Of a stretch of DNA of 64,000 bases, positions 39,045 to 47,282 are shown in pieces. The first letter of the stretch is position 1. Every line of letters begins with the position of its first letter. The position numbers and the translations under genes were made by a program. The stretch is from Syntrophopropionicum propionicicum_A (GTDB lineage Bacteria > Bacillota > Desulfotomaculia > Desulfotomaculales > Pelotomaculaceae), in contig NZ_JBMGJC010000007.1 of NCBI RefSeq assembly GCF_048984525.1, positions 124,001 to 188,000 of the forward strand, given 5' to 3'. The notes below the pieces were generated by a model. That model was given only the letters and a program-made list of their open reading frames with translations, made no database searches and was not told the DNA's origin.

Positions 39045-41009
39045 ATGAACGAATACACGATGAAGATATTGGAATACGACAAACTGAAAGAAAACATAAA
39101 ACAGTATGCCATTTCCGCGCCGGCTAAAACTTTGCTCGACAAACTAATGCCGTCTGTTGATTTAGTCCAAATCGAGCGGTGGATGCTTGAAACCACTGAA
39201 GCCAGGCGCATTACCGACATAAATGCCAACATCCCGCTGACTGCGATGGAGAAAATCAGCGAGGTAATGGGCAAGGCGGGTAAAGGGTATACCCTGACCG
39301 CAGAAGAACTGACAGCGGTTAAAGACCTTTTGGAAAGCGTCAGGAAGTTAAGAAAGTTTATGGTCCCTATGCAGGCGGTCTCACCCATAGTGGCTTCCTA
39401 TGCCCTGTCCATGTCTGAACTGCCTCACCTGCGTGACGAAATCGACAGGTGCGTGGTAAACGGAGTAATCGACGACAGGGCGACGCCGGAACTGAACAGG
39501 GTCAGAAAAAAGATTGCCGTCACCGATGAAAGAATAAAACAAAAGCTGAACAGCATTTTGTCCTCGCCTTCTTATGCCAATGTTCTCCAGGAAGCCGTGG
39601 TCACCGTGCGGAACGGGCGGTACGTGGTCCCCGTAAAGAGAGAATACAAGAGGAGCTTCGCGGGAAACGTGCTCGACCTGTCGTCCAGCGGCTCAACCCT
39701 GTTCATCGAGCCGGCGGGCATCGCCAGGCTGCAGGAGGATCTCAATGTATTAAAAATGGAAGAGGGAAAAGAAGTCTTCCGGATACTGTCCTTCCTGACG
39801 GAAATGGTGGAAGCGGACATAAGAGAAATATCGATCGACGTGGAGGCTTTCATCCAGTATGATTTTATTTTTGCCAAGGCGAAATACAGCAGGTCCCTTG
39901 ATTGCTCTCCCCCAGCACTGAACGAGCAAAATAAAACAATAATTAAAGGCGGCAGGCATCCTCTCATCGGCAATAACGCCGTGCCGCTGGATTTTGCGAT
40001 TGGAGACGGCTACAGGGCACTTATCATTACCGGGCCGAATACCGGCGGTAAAACTGTGGCTTTGAAAACTATAGGGCTGCTCACGCTGATGGCTCAGTCC
40101 GGCCTGCACGTACCTGCCGGCGAAGGAAGCGAGCTGGCTGTTTTCACCGGCATCCTGGCGGATATCGGTGACGGCCAGAGCATCGAGCAGTCCCTGAGCA
40201 CCTTCTCCTCCCATCTCAAAAACATATCAACTATCATTGAATTTTCCGGCCCCCGCTCCCTGGTGCTGATGGATGAACTGGGAGCGGGAACTGACCCCGG
40301 CGAGGGGATGGGGTTCGCCGTAGCGGTGCTGGAAGAGGTCTTCGGCAGGGGCGCCACCATCGTTGCGACAACTCACATCAGTGAAATAAAAGAGTTTGCG
40401 GACAAGAACAAGGGGTTCAAAAACGGCCGCATGGAATTCGATATAGATTCCCTGAAGCCCCTGTACAAACTGACGATAGGCCGGCCGGGAGAAAGCAACG
40501 CTTTCCTGATCGCCCTAAGGCTCGGGGTGCGTAGGCGGATTATCGAGCGTGCCCATGAGATAACATATGGAGAAAAGAAAGATTACTCACGTGAAACAGT
40601 GCTCAGGCCCAAATCTTTCATTGATGAGGATAAGGCATCCGTGCGGGAGGCGCCGCCGGTGAGGGAAGTGACCGCGGCCAAGTCCGGCTCCGATTTGAAA
40701 GAAAAGGCCCGAAAAACTACTGCGAGCAGCTTCGTTAAAGGAGACTGCGTATTCATCAGCAGCATGGACCGGACGGGAATAGTCTATGAACCTGAAAACA
40801 GCAGGGGCGAAGTAGTGGTAATGGTAATGAAGAAGAAATACAAGATCAACCACAAGAGGCTCTCCCTCCATGTGGCGGCCAAGGACCTTTATCCTGAAGA
40901 CTACGACCTGGATATCGTCTTTGAAAGCAAAGAAAACAGGAAAAAGCGACACCTTATGGGCAAGCGGCATGTGGAGGGGCTGGTTATTGAGACCAGGAAA
41001 GAGGAATAA
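39045..41009 (+). CDS. MutS2-like ATPase without Smr domain
   Basis: A 654-residue MutS-family protein. The N-terminal and core helical part leads to Walker A TGPNTGGKTVALKTIG and Walker B SLVLMDELGAGTDPGEGM, then a TTHISEIKEFA loop. These are typical of MutS2 rather than MutS. MutS2 normally ends in an Smr nuclease domain near residue 700-780; here the C-terminal part is a short basic region (DCVFISSMDRTGIVYEPEN and KKRHLMGKRHVEG). It may therefore act on ribosomes or recombination intermediates without nuclease activity. ATG 39045 has AGGAGG twelve bases upstream. Confidence 0.85.
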   Translation: MNEYTMKILEYDKLKENIKQYAISAPAKTLLDKLMPSVDLVQIERWMLETTEARRITDINANIPLTAMEKISEVMGKAGKGYTLTAEELTAVKDLLESVRKLRKFMVPMQAVSPIVASYALSMSELPHLRDEIDRCVVNGVIDDRATPELNRVRKKIAVTDERIKQKLNSILSSPSYANVLQEAVVTVRNGRYVVPVKREYKRSFAGNVLDLSSSGSTLFIEPAGIARLQEDLNVLKMEEGKEVFRILSFLTEMVEADIREISIDVEAFIQYDFIFAKAKYSRSLDCSPPALNEQNKTIIKGGRHPLIGNNAVPLDFAIGDGYRALIITGPNTGGKTVALKTIGLLTLMAQSGLHVPAGEGSELAVFTGILADIGDGQSIEQSLSTFSSHLKNISTIIEFSGPRSLVLMDELGAGTDPGEGMGFAVAVLEEVFGRGATIVATTHISEIKEFADKNKGFKNGRMEFDIDSLKPLYKLTIGRPGESNAFLIALRLGVRRRIIERAHEITYGEKKDYSRETVLRPKSFIDEDKASVREAPPVREVTAAKSGSDLKEKARKTTASSFVKGDCVFISSMDRTGIVYEPENSRGEVVVMVMKKKYKINHKRLSLHVAAKDLYPEDYDLDIVFESKENRKKRHLMGKRHVEGLVIETRKEE

Positions 41010-41346
41010 AAAACGTGTAATAGCAACACGCGTGTCATGGGAGTGTCAACAACCCCGTCCCCCTGACACCCCTGAAACTAATACACGACACACTACCCAC
41101 GGCCCAATTAATGTCCCATATCAGTAACTCTGGGGGTAAGGTAATATGTCCCCCAAATACTGCATGTACACAAAAAAGAAGCGAGGTATGTAAGTATCAT
41201 GGAATTTCTTATAATATCTCACTATAATAAAATTATTGCAGGCAGTTGGTATGTAGACTTTAGACAGGAGAAATTCCTGCTTTGGAACAAAACGTCGCGA
41301 ATGACACTGGGTCTGGTCTGTAATTTCCAAAGGAGATGCTTTTAGT
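41010..41346. repeat. Intergenic region with a variant dispersed palindrome
   Basis: ACACGCGTGTCATGGGAGTG then CAACAACCCCGTCCCCCTGACACC at 41027-41070 is a variant of the palindrome family. A second possible stem GGGGGTAAGG...TGTCCCCC lies at 41131-41155. No gene is supported before 41347. Confidence 0.6.
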
Positions 41347-42594
41347 ATGCGAATCCTGCATGTAATCGCACAAAAACCGGGACATACCGGAAGCGGGATC
41401 TTCCTTATCAACCTGCTCAGAATAGCCGCTCAAAGAGGTCATGATCAATGCCTTGTAGCGGGCATATCCGCCGGAGACGGGAAATGCGGTCAATATATGC
41501 CGGCAAACCTTCATTTTATACCCGTCCTTTTTGAAACAAAAGAACTGCCCTTCCCGGTGCCCGGGATGAGCGATGAGATGCCTTATCCGAGCACCCGCTA
41601 CCGGCAGATGACTGACGAGATGATCCGCCTCTGGGAAAAAGCGTTCATTAAAGCGTTGGAAGACGCAGCCGCCTTTCAGCCGGACCTGATTATTGTCCAT
41701 CACCTCTGGCTATTGGCCGCCCTGGTCAGGAAGCTTTTTCATTATCGCCCGGTAATAGGCGTCTGTCACGGTACCGAATTAAGGCAGTTAGCCAGCGCAG
41801 ACAAATTCAGCGACCAGGTGCTCAGGGGATGCCGGCGGCTCGACCGGATCGCAGCCCTATCACCTTTTCAGAACGAACAGATAGAAAATACCTATGGGAT
41901 CGACGGGGAAAGGATTATCGTAACCGGCTCCGGCTTTGACAGGAATATTTTTTACCCCCCTGAAAACAGGGAGACAGGCGGCATAATTAAAGCTCTATAC
42001 GCGGGAAAACTCAGCGCCGCCAAAGGTGTCCCTTCCCTGCTCAGGGCCGTCTCCCAGCTGCCTTTGACACGGAATGACTTCCAATTGACTCTGGCAGGAT
42101 CAGGATGCGGTTGTGACTATGATGAGATTATGGCCTTAGCCGATGCCTGTCCTTTTGAGACAATCTTCACTGGAAACCTGCCACAGGCAGAGTTGGGACA
42201 GCTGATGCGGCAATGCCACCTCTTTATCATCCCTTCCTTTTATGAGGGGCTCTCCCTTGTCACGATGGAAGCCCTGGCATCGGGGCTTTGGGTGGTAGCC
42301 AGCGAGGTGCCGGGGATACGTGAATGGGTCGGCTCCAGAATGGAAGAATTGGGTATAATTGAATATGTTTCTTTACCCAGGCTTCGCTCTGCGGATTTAC
42401 CCATTGAGGAGGAGTTGCCCGCTTACGAAAAAAGGCTGGCTTATGGTATCTTCAGGAAGCTGGAAAGGATAAAGACATTTTCCGACGTTCCGTCGGCGGG
42501 GTGGAAGGAAATGGCCAGAAAATACTCCTGGGAGGCTGTTTTTTCAACAATAGAAAATATCTATAATGACCTCCCGGCATATAAAAGTTATTGA
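41347..42594 (+). CDS. Glycosyltransferase family 4 (GT-B)
   Basis: A 415-residue GT-B enzyme. The N-terminal Rossmann half opens MRILHVIAQKPGHTGSGIFL; the C-terminal half has the donor-binding motif YAGKLSAAKGVPSLLRA and the family signature IIPSFYEGLSLVTMEALASG. Probably transfers a nucleotide-sugar residue to a surface glycan or lipid. ATG 41347 has GGAGATGC upstream. Followed closely by a PHP-domain gene. Confidence 0.9.
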   Translation: MRILHVIAQKPGHTGSGIFLINLLRIAAQRGHDQCLVAGISAGDGKCGQYMPANLHFIPVLFETKELPFPVPGMSDEMPYPSTRYRQMTDEMIRLWEKAFIKALEDAAAFQPDLIIVHHLWLLAALVRKLFHYRPVIGVCHGTELRQLASADKFSDQVLRGCRRLDRIAALSPFQNEQIENTYGIDGERIIVTGSGFDRNIFYPPENRETGGIIKALYAGKLSAAKGVPSLLRAVSQLPLTRNDFQLTLAGSGCGCDYDEIMALADACPFETIFTGNLPQAELGQLMRQCHLFIIPSFYEGLSLVTMEALASGLWVVASEVPGIREWVGSRMEELGIIEYVSLPRLRSADLPIEEELPAYEKRLAYGIFRKLERIKTFSDVPSAGWKEMARKYSWEAVFSTIENIYNDLPAYKSY

Positions 42595-42656
42595 TTTCCC
42601 CTTCCTAAACAAAACATTTATAATGGGTATAAGATCATCTTTATGGAGATTATTCT

Positions 42657-43307
42657 ATGTTAATCGATGCCCATCTGCACGAAAAGAAATTCTCAGCAGA
42701 CAGCTTTATTTCCCTGGATATGATCATTAAAAAGGCTGACGAATTGGGACTGGACGGAATTTGCATTACAGACCATGACAGCAACGCCATCCGGGCGGAG
42801 GCTGCGGCTCTCAGCAAAAAAACCGGGGTCTTGATCATTACCGGCGCTGAAGTGTTGACGCTGGAAGGCGATATGACAGTTTTCGGCCTGGACCGCCTGC
42901 CTGAAAAGACTGTCCATGCCAATGAACTAATTAGGATCACTGAAGCCGCCGGCGGAGTAGCTATTTGTTCTCATCCTTACCGACAGAATAACCGCGGCAT
43001 GGGAGATTTCATCCGGGACCTGCCTCTGGTCCGGGGTATTGAGGCATTCAACGGCAGCACTCCAAAGCACCATAATTTGAAGGCATATGACCTTTCCCTC
43101 GAATTAAATGTGGCCGCCCTGGGTGGGAGCGATGCCCATGTGATTGACCAAGTGGGAAAATTCGCTACATGGATGCCGGACTGGGTGCGGGATGAGTCAA
43201 GTTTCATCCATGCTGTAAAAAGAGGCTTAACTTTACCTGCCGCCTACAATAACGGTTCTTATGAGGTTTACGGAAACGACTTCTACTACAAGGAAGCATC
43301 TTTCTGA
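42657..43307 (+). CDS. PHP-domain phosphoesterase
   Basis: A 216-residue single-domain PHP protein. Metal ligands appear in LIDAHLHEKKF (HxH), GICITDHDSNA, the Glu of TGAEVLTLEGD, VAICSHPYRQNNRG and ALGGSDAHVIDQVG near the C-terminus. Such proteins hydrolyse small phosphorylated substrates or nucleotides using three divalent metals. The substrate cannot be told. ATG 42657 has GGAG about ten bases upstream. Confidence 0.88.
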   Translation: MLIDAHLHEKKFSADSFISLDMIIKKADELGLDGICITDHDSNAIRAEAAALSKKTGVLIITGAEVLTLEGDMTVFGLDRLPEKTVHANELIRITEAAGGVAICSHPYRQNNRGMGDFIRDLPLVRGIEAFNGSTPKHHNLKAYDLSLELNVAALGGSDAHVIDQVGKFATWMPDWVRDESSFIHAVKRGLTLPAAYNNGSYEVYGNDFYYKEASF

Positions 43308-43340
43308 CCGTGTCATGGGGACGGTTCTCCTGACACGTTT
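43308..43340 (+). terminator. Dispersed palindrome acting as terminator after PHP gene
   Basis: ACCGTGTCATGGGGACGGTT then CTCCTGACACG forms a GTGTCA/TGACAC stem and is followed by TTTTTTGCTTTTT. It begins right after the PHP stop codon, so this repeat copy probably works as a terminator. Another copy without a T-run lies at about 43400-43440. Confidence 0.7.
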
Positions 43341-43470
43341 TTTGCTTTTTCTTAGTGTTACAAGACACTCTTTCATGTCAGTATAACAGTTCTTCTGACA
43401 CACGTATCATAGGGTTGTCAACAACCCCGTCCCCCTGATCCATGCAATATATTAAGCGGCGCGAGGCCGC

Positions 43471-44250
43471 TTAACCTTCTTTCCTTACCGGCTTTTCACG
43501 CGCCAGCAGGGCGGCGCCGAGGGCGCCGGCCAGTTGGGATTCCGGCGCCACAACGGTTTCCCTGCCCAGTTCCCTGGACAGGAACTCTCTGACCCCGTCA
43601 TTCTTAGCCACACCACCGGTAAATATAATCCGCTCACCTTTGCCCAGGCGCTCGGCCATGGCGGCGACCCTGCAGGCAACGGATCGATGGATGCCGGCGA
43701 TAATCCTACCTTTGTCCATACCCTGGGCCAAAAGGCTTATAACCTCCGACTCGGCGAAAACGGTGCACATGCTGCTGATATTCACAGGCTCGGCGCCCCG
43801 TGCTAAATCCGCCAACTCGCTGACGTCCGCTCCTAAAGCTGTAGCTATCACTTCCAGAAACCGGCCCGTACCCGCGGCGCACTTGTCGTTCATGGCAAAG
43901 TTAACAACACCGCCCCGCCCGTCGGTCAGAATGACCTTGCTGTCCTGGCCGCCGATGTCGACCACCATGTCGGCCCCTGCCAGCAGGTGGTGCGCCCCCC
44001 TGGCGTGGCAGGTTATCTCCGTCACAGCCTTGTCGATAAATGACAAAGAGATCCTGCCGTAACCGGTCCCGATCACGCTTGACACATCGCCTTGCGCCAG
44101 GCCGGCCTCGCCCAGCAGTGACTCGAAGGCCTCGAGGCCGGCCTGCCGGGGGCTGCACCCGGTCGGCCTGACCACATGCCGCCACTCCCTGCCGTTGAGC
44201 AGAACCGCCTTGGTGGTAACGGAGCCCACATCTATGCCAACTGTGAACAT
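43471..44250 (-). CDS. 2-hydroxyacyl-CoA dehydratase activator ATPase (HgdC/BadF type)
   Basis: A 259-residue ASKHA-fold ATPase: TVGIDVGSVTTKAVLLNG, then VVDIGGQDSKVILT and the paired FAMNDKCAAGTGRFLEV and SSMCTVFAESEV; those two Cys coordinate a 4Fe-4S cluster between two subunits. It injects an ATP-primed electron into its partner, here the dehydratase-like protein encoded just upstream. The stop is followed by an AAGCGGC hairpin at about 43453-43475. Confidence 0.92.
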   Translation of the reverse strand: MFTVGIDVGSVTTKAVLLNGREWRHVVRPTGCSPRQAGLEAFESLLGEAGLAQGDVSSVIGTGYGRISLSFIDKAVTEITCHARGAHHLLAGADMVVDIGGQDSKVILTDGRGGVVNFAMNDKCAAGTGRFLEVIATALGADVSELADLARGAEPVNISSMCTVFAESEVISLLAQGMDKGRIIAGIHRSVACRVAAMAERLGKGERIIFTGGVAKNDGVREFLSRELGRETVVAPESQLAGALGAALLAREKPVRKEG

Positions 44251-44256
44251 TTATGA

Positions 44257-45414
44257 TCAACTCCCGCCGAGTATTTCTATGAAGGCTGAAATCCTGGTTT
44301 TCAACTGCTCAATGTCCGATGTGGAATAGTCGGTTTCCAGCTGGATATAAGGCAGGCCAAAGTTATCCTTTACATGACGGCGAACCAGCTCGCCCTCAAT
44401 AATATAGGTATGACAGGCCTGCCAGGTAAGGTCAACGACCCCGTCCACACCGTATTCATGAATCAGCCTGCCGAGTAGCTCCAGCCGCCCCGGGTTGGGC
44501 GACATGCAGGAGCAGGGTATCCGCAGGTACCTTTCGGCAATTGCTTCCATCGGATCTCTATTTTCATCTTCATCCACCAGGTATTCCATCGTCTTGATGC
44601 CGCTGCAGCTCTCAAAACAAACAACGCTGCCGCCGCACTCTTCCAGCAGGCGTACTACTTTTTCCGAACCTATGCCCACCGGGCACCCGGTTAATAGGAT
44701 GCGGGGCGTGCCCTTTGAAAAGGGCGATATACCCTGAGCGGCAATATTCCTGACTTGATCAGCAAGCTGGTTGATCAGTCCGGTGCCTTCCTCCTTGTCA
44801 ACGTTAAAACCTTTGACAAAGATGGTCGTGAGCATATCCAGACCGGTCAGCGGAGCCGGGTTAAGCCTGTTCAGCTCGTGCAGGTTCTTAAGGGCCGTCC
44901 GCTCCCTGTTGCAGATCCTGATGGCCGACCGCAGGTCATCGCTGCTAATGGCAACTCCCAGGTGTTCCTCCAGCCGCTCCTTGAGCAAATACAGTTCCTC
45001 CAGCCACCAGCGCAGGGCGCCCGGACGGTTTGTACCCTGCGGCAGGTGCAGCACATGCAATGGTTTTATCTGCCCGAGCAGCTCAAACATCTTTTTCTTG
45101 CCGTCGCAGGTCGTCTCCGCTATGATAAATTCCGACGCCCGGAAGTAAGGGCAGGTATCGGTAACGGCAAAGCCAAAACTCGACTTGATCAGCGGACACA
45201 GGTTGCGCGGAAGCACCTTTTCCGCCGCGGCGATTGGCTCCTGCCTGGTGCCGCAGAGGCTGACCGGTATGGCGCCGGCGGCTATCACCAGTTCCATGGG
45301 GGAATAAGCGCAGAAAATACCCACGACCCTCAAGCCGCTCTCCCTGGCGCTCTGGATGCTGAGGGCGTTGTCACTGCGCATATTTTCGAATATCTTCATC
45401 ATCTCTGGACGCAT
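44257..45414 (-). CDS. 2-hydroxyacyl-CoA dehydratase / double-cubane cluster-type protein
   Basis: A 385-residue protein of the HgdB/BcrB/YjiM family. Conserved Cys appear in VVGIFCAYSPME, NLCPLIKSSFGF, DTCPYFRASEF, AETTCDGKKKMFE, FESCSGIKTME and RIPCSCMSPN, with a final QACHTYIIEGE. Single-subunit companions of HgdC-like activators in this family include the double-cubane cluster proteins that reduce small molecules. ATG 45414 is preferred, with GGAGGAGG six bases upstream. With the activator it forms a two-gene ATP-driven low-potential electron system; substrate unknown. Confidence 0.9.
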   Translation of the reverse strand: MRPEMMKIFENMRSDNALSIQSARESGLRVVGIFCAYSPMELVIAAGAIPVSLCGTRQEPIAAAEKVLPRNLCPLIKSSFGFAVTDTCPYFRASEFIIAETTCDGKKKMFELLGQIKPLHVLHLPQGTNRPGALRWWLEELYLLKERLEEHLGVAISSDDLRSAIRICNRERTALKNLHELNRLNPAPLTGLDMLTTIFVKGFNVDKEEGTGLINQLADQVRNIAAQGISPFSKGTPRILLTGCPVGIGSEKVVRLLEECGGSVVCFESCSGIKTMEYLVDEDENRDPMEAIAERYLRIPCSCMSPNPGRLELLGRLIHEYGVDGVVDLTWQACHTYIIEGELVRRHVKDNFGLPYIQLETDYSTSDIEQLKTRISAFIEILGGS

Positions 45415-45555
45415 GTCATTCCTCCTCCGCATTCAATAAAACTTATTCTAACTAATGATACATAATAAATATCTATATGAGAAATTTAAAAATTTTATCT
45501 TGGCTTGGCCAAAAATAATATAAGTTTATACCCTTACCAGATTGTAAGTTAAAAA

Positions 45556-45584
45556 TTAAACGAGCCTTTGAGGGGCTCGTTTAA
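45556..45584 (-). terminator. Bidirectional terminator
   Basis: TTAAACGAGCC at 45556-45566 pairs perfectly with GGCTCGTTTAA at 45574-45584, flanked by A- and T-rich runs on both sides. Confidence 0.85.
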
Positions 45585-45586
45585 AA

Positions 45587-45811
45587 TTATCTCTTTCTTG
45601 TTTTTCTGGCCATTGCCAGGTCTCCCAGGATGCTGCGCAGCATATCGTCGCTATAACACTCCACTACCCATTTTTTTACTGTGCCCACATCGACACCGAG
45701 ATGGTGAGCCAGGTTTTGCACAAGTTCTTTTTCGGCTAAAACGCGGTCTACCATCCTCTGCCTTAACGATATTACTTTGGAACTCCTTTTTACAACAGGC
45801 ACTTGGACCAC
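45587..45811 (-). CDS. Small helix-turn-helix-like protein
   Basis: A 74-residue basic protein. KELVQNLAHHLGVDVGTVKK looks like a helix-turn-helix, followed by a short helix and a basic tail (AMARKTRKR). It could be a small DNA-binding regulator. The start is GTG 45811, with GGAAAAACGGCGGG upstream. A strong terminator follows the stop. No family was recognised. Confidence 0.55.
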   Translation of the reverse strand: MVQVPVVKRSSKVISLRQRMVDRVLAEKELVQNLAHHLGVDVGTVKKWVVECYSDDMLRSILGDLAMARKTRKR

Positions 45812-45928
45812 CCCGCCGTTTTTCCTTTATATGTTTATTATAAAACGCATAAGGGTGATTTGACATTTAATTATGGGCTGGTATATATTACCGGCCTCCG
45901 GTAATATAACTAAATATTTCTTTGTGCC

Positions 45929-46504
45929 TTACCCGTTAATCTTTTTCAGCAGCCAGGCCATGTTCTCACCTAGCACCTGCATGGTGTGCATCCCTTCCGC
46001 ATCAGACTCCACGTCACCTTTACCCATACCAATACCCAGGTTCCAGTAGCTCGAGCCGGGCACGATCATCTGGCTGATAAAAAACAGGTGGTTGATTGAG
46101 TCAATGGTGTGGATCGCTCCAGCCCGGCGCACGGAAGATACAGCCGCTCCCACTTTTCGTTTTAACAAACCGCCGTTGGCCATTGACACAAAACCAGATC
46201 TGTCAATCAGGGCTTTCATCTCCGCCGACATATCGGAAAAATAAGTGGGAGAGCCCAGGATAATACCGTCCGCTTCAACCATTTTTTCATAACATTCATT
46301 AAAAAAATCATTTTTAACGGAACATTGCCTGTCTCTATTTTCCATGCATTTGTAACAGGCCATGCAGCCCCTTATTGGCTTGCCGGCAAGCTGGATCAGT
46401 TCCGTCTCGATGCCTTCCTTTTCAAGCTCCGCGAAGACACGTTTTATAAGGATCGCGGTATTACCGTCACTCCTGGCGCTGCCGTTGATGCCTATAACTT
46501 TCAT
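45929..46504 (-). CDS. Iron-sulfur flavoprotein (NADPH-dependent FMN reductase family)
   Basis: A 191-residue flavodoxin-like protein. MKVIGINGSARSDGNTAI is the FMN phosphate loop, and GCMACYKCMENRDRQC is the compact Cys motif that binds 4Fe-4S in Isf proteins. YFSDMSAEMKALIDR lies near the flavin. It may shuttle electrons to oxidants or small molecules. Start ATG 46504 with GGAGGG seven bases upstream; further upstream codons lack a ribosome site. Confidence 0.9.
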   Translation of the reverse strand: MKVIGINGSARSDGNTAILIKRVFAELEKEGIETELIQLAGKPIRGCMACYKCMENRDRQCSVKNDFFNECYEKMVEADGIILGSPTYFSDMSAEMKALIDRSGFVSMANGGLLKRKVGAAVSSVRRAGAIHTIDSINHLFFISQMIVPGSSYWNLGIGMGKGDVESDAEGMHTMQVLGENMAWLLKKING

Positions 46505-46614
46505 GTGATACCCTCCTTGTAATGACATTTGTATTGTAAAATGAAAAATATATTCAGTCAAGGAGGGGGTCGATTATCTAATATAATTAGATTTTAAAAG
46601 AAATTCAGGCCCGC

Positions 46615-47097
46615 TTAAGGGGTTGTGCCGTAGCCGGATTTTCCGTTGTATGCCAAGCGTCCTGCTTTTTCCGCATTTTGTTCCGCTGCGGAACGGGGAG
46701 CCAGCCAGGCCAAAACCACACCTGTCATCATTAATAGTGTTCCGGCGCTATAAAACCATGGCAGGCTTTTGTTGCAAGGCATGTCAGGGCTGCTGCAGGT
46801 TCCAATAACCCAGGGCTGCAGGACCAGAATTATGCTAAGGCTCAGCGACACCAGGAACAGACCGCCAAGCCGGCGCCCTTCCGCCCCCCTGATAAAAAAC
46901 AGGGAACCTGCCACAAGCAGGGCAAACATTGAGACAAGCAATTCGACCTGGTAGGCGTACCGGCAGCACATGGGGACCGTCGAGGCATTTGCCGTCTGTA
47001 TCATCATTTTGCAGGCAGGAAAAACTTTGGGTATAATAAGCAGGGTCAAGCAAAGAAACACGGCAAAACCGGAAAGGATCTTCCACTTCTTATTCAT
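46615..47097 (-). CDS. DUF4418-family membrane protein
   Basis: A 160-residue protein with four hydrophobic segments and the family-like extracytoplasmic cysteines VFPACKMM, TVPMCCRYAYQ and IGTCSSPDMPCNK. The Cys and His-poor exposed loops suggest metal or redox sensitivity. In other Clostridia such proteins lie near ABC exporters; none is adjacent here. Function unknown. Confidence 0.8.
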   Translation of the reverse strand: MNKKWKILSGFAVFLCLTLLIIPKVFPACKMMIQTANASTVPMCCRYAYQVELLVSMFALLVAGSLFFIRGAEGRRLGGLFLVSLSLSIILVLQPWVIGTCSSPDMPCNKSLPWFYSAGTLLMMTGVVLAWLAPRSAAEQNAEKAGRLAYNGKSGYGTTP

Positions 47098-47201
47098 AAC
47101 GCTATTTACCCCCTATCATTTTTTTGATCCTTAGATATACTTTCTTAATTATATAGATACTGGTTGCTTTCAATTCCTCCCAAGTTATAGCAATATAAAC
47201 G

Positions 47202-47243
47202 GCAGAGCCCCCTCCAAAAAATAATGAGGGGGCCTACTTCTGC
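47202..47243 (-). terminator. Terminator hairpin after the SLH gene
   Basis: GCAGA-GCCCCCTC pairs with GAGGGGGC...TCTGC around an A/T-rich loop, 40-80 bases after the stop of the minus-strand SLH gene. Confidence 0.65.
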
Positions 47244-47282
47244 AATTAAGCATGTTGTAAAAAACTATATATTGTAAAAATT

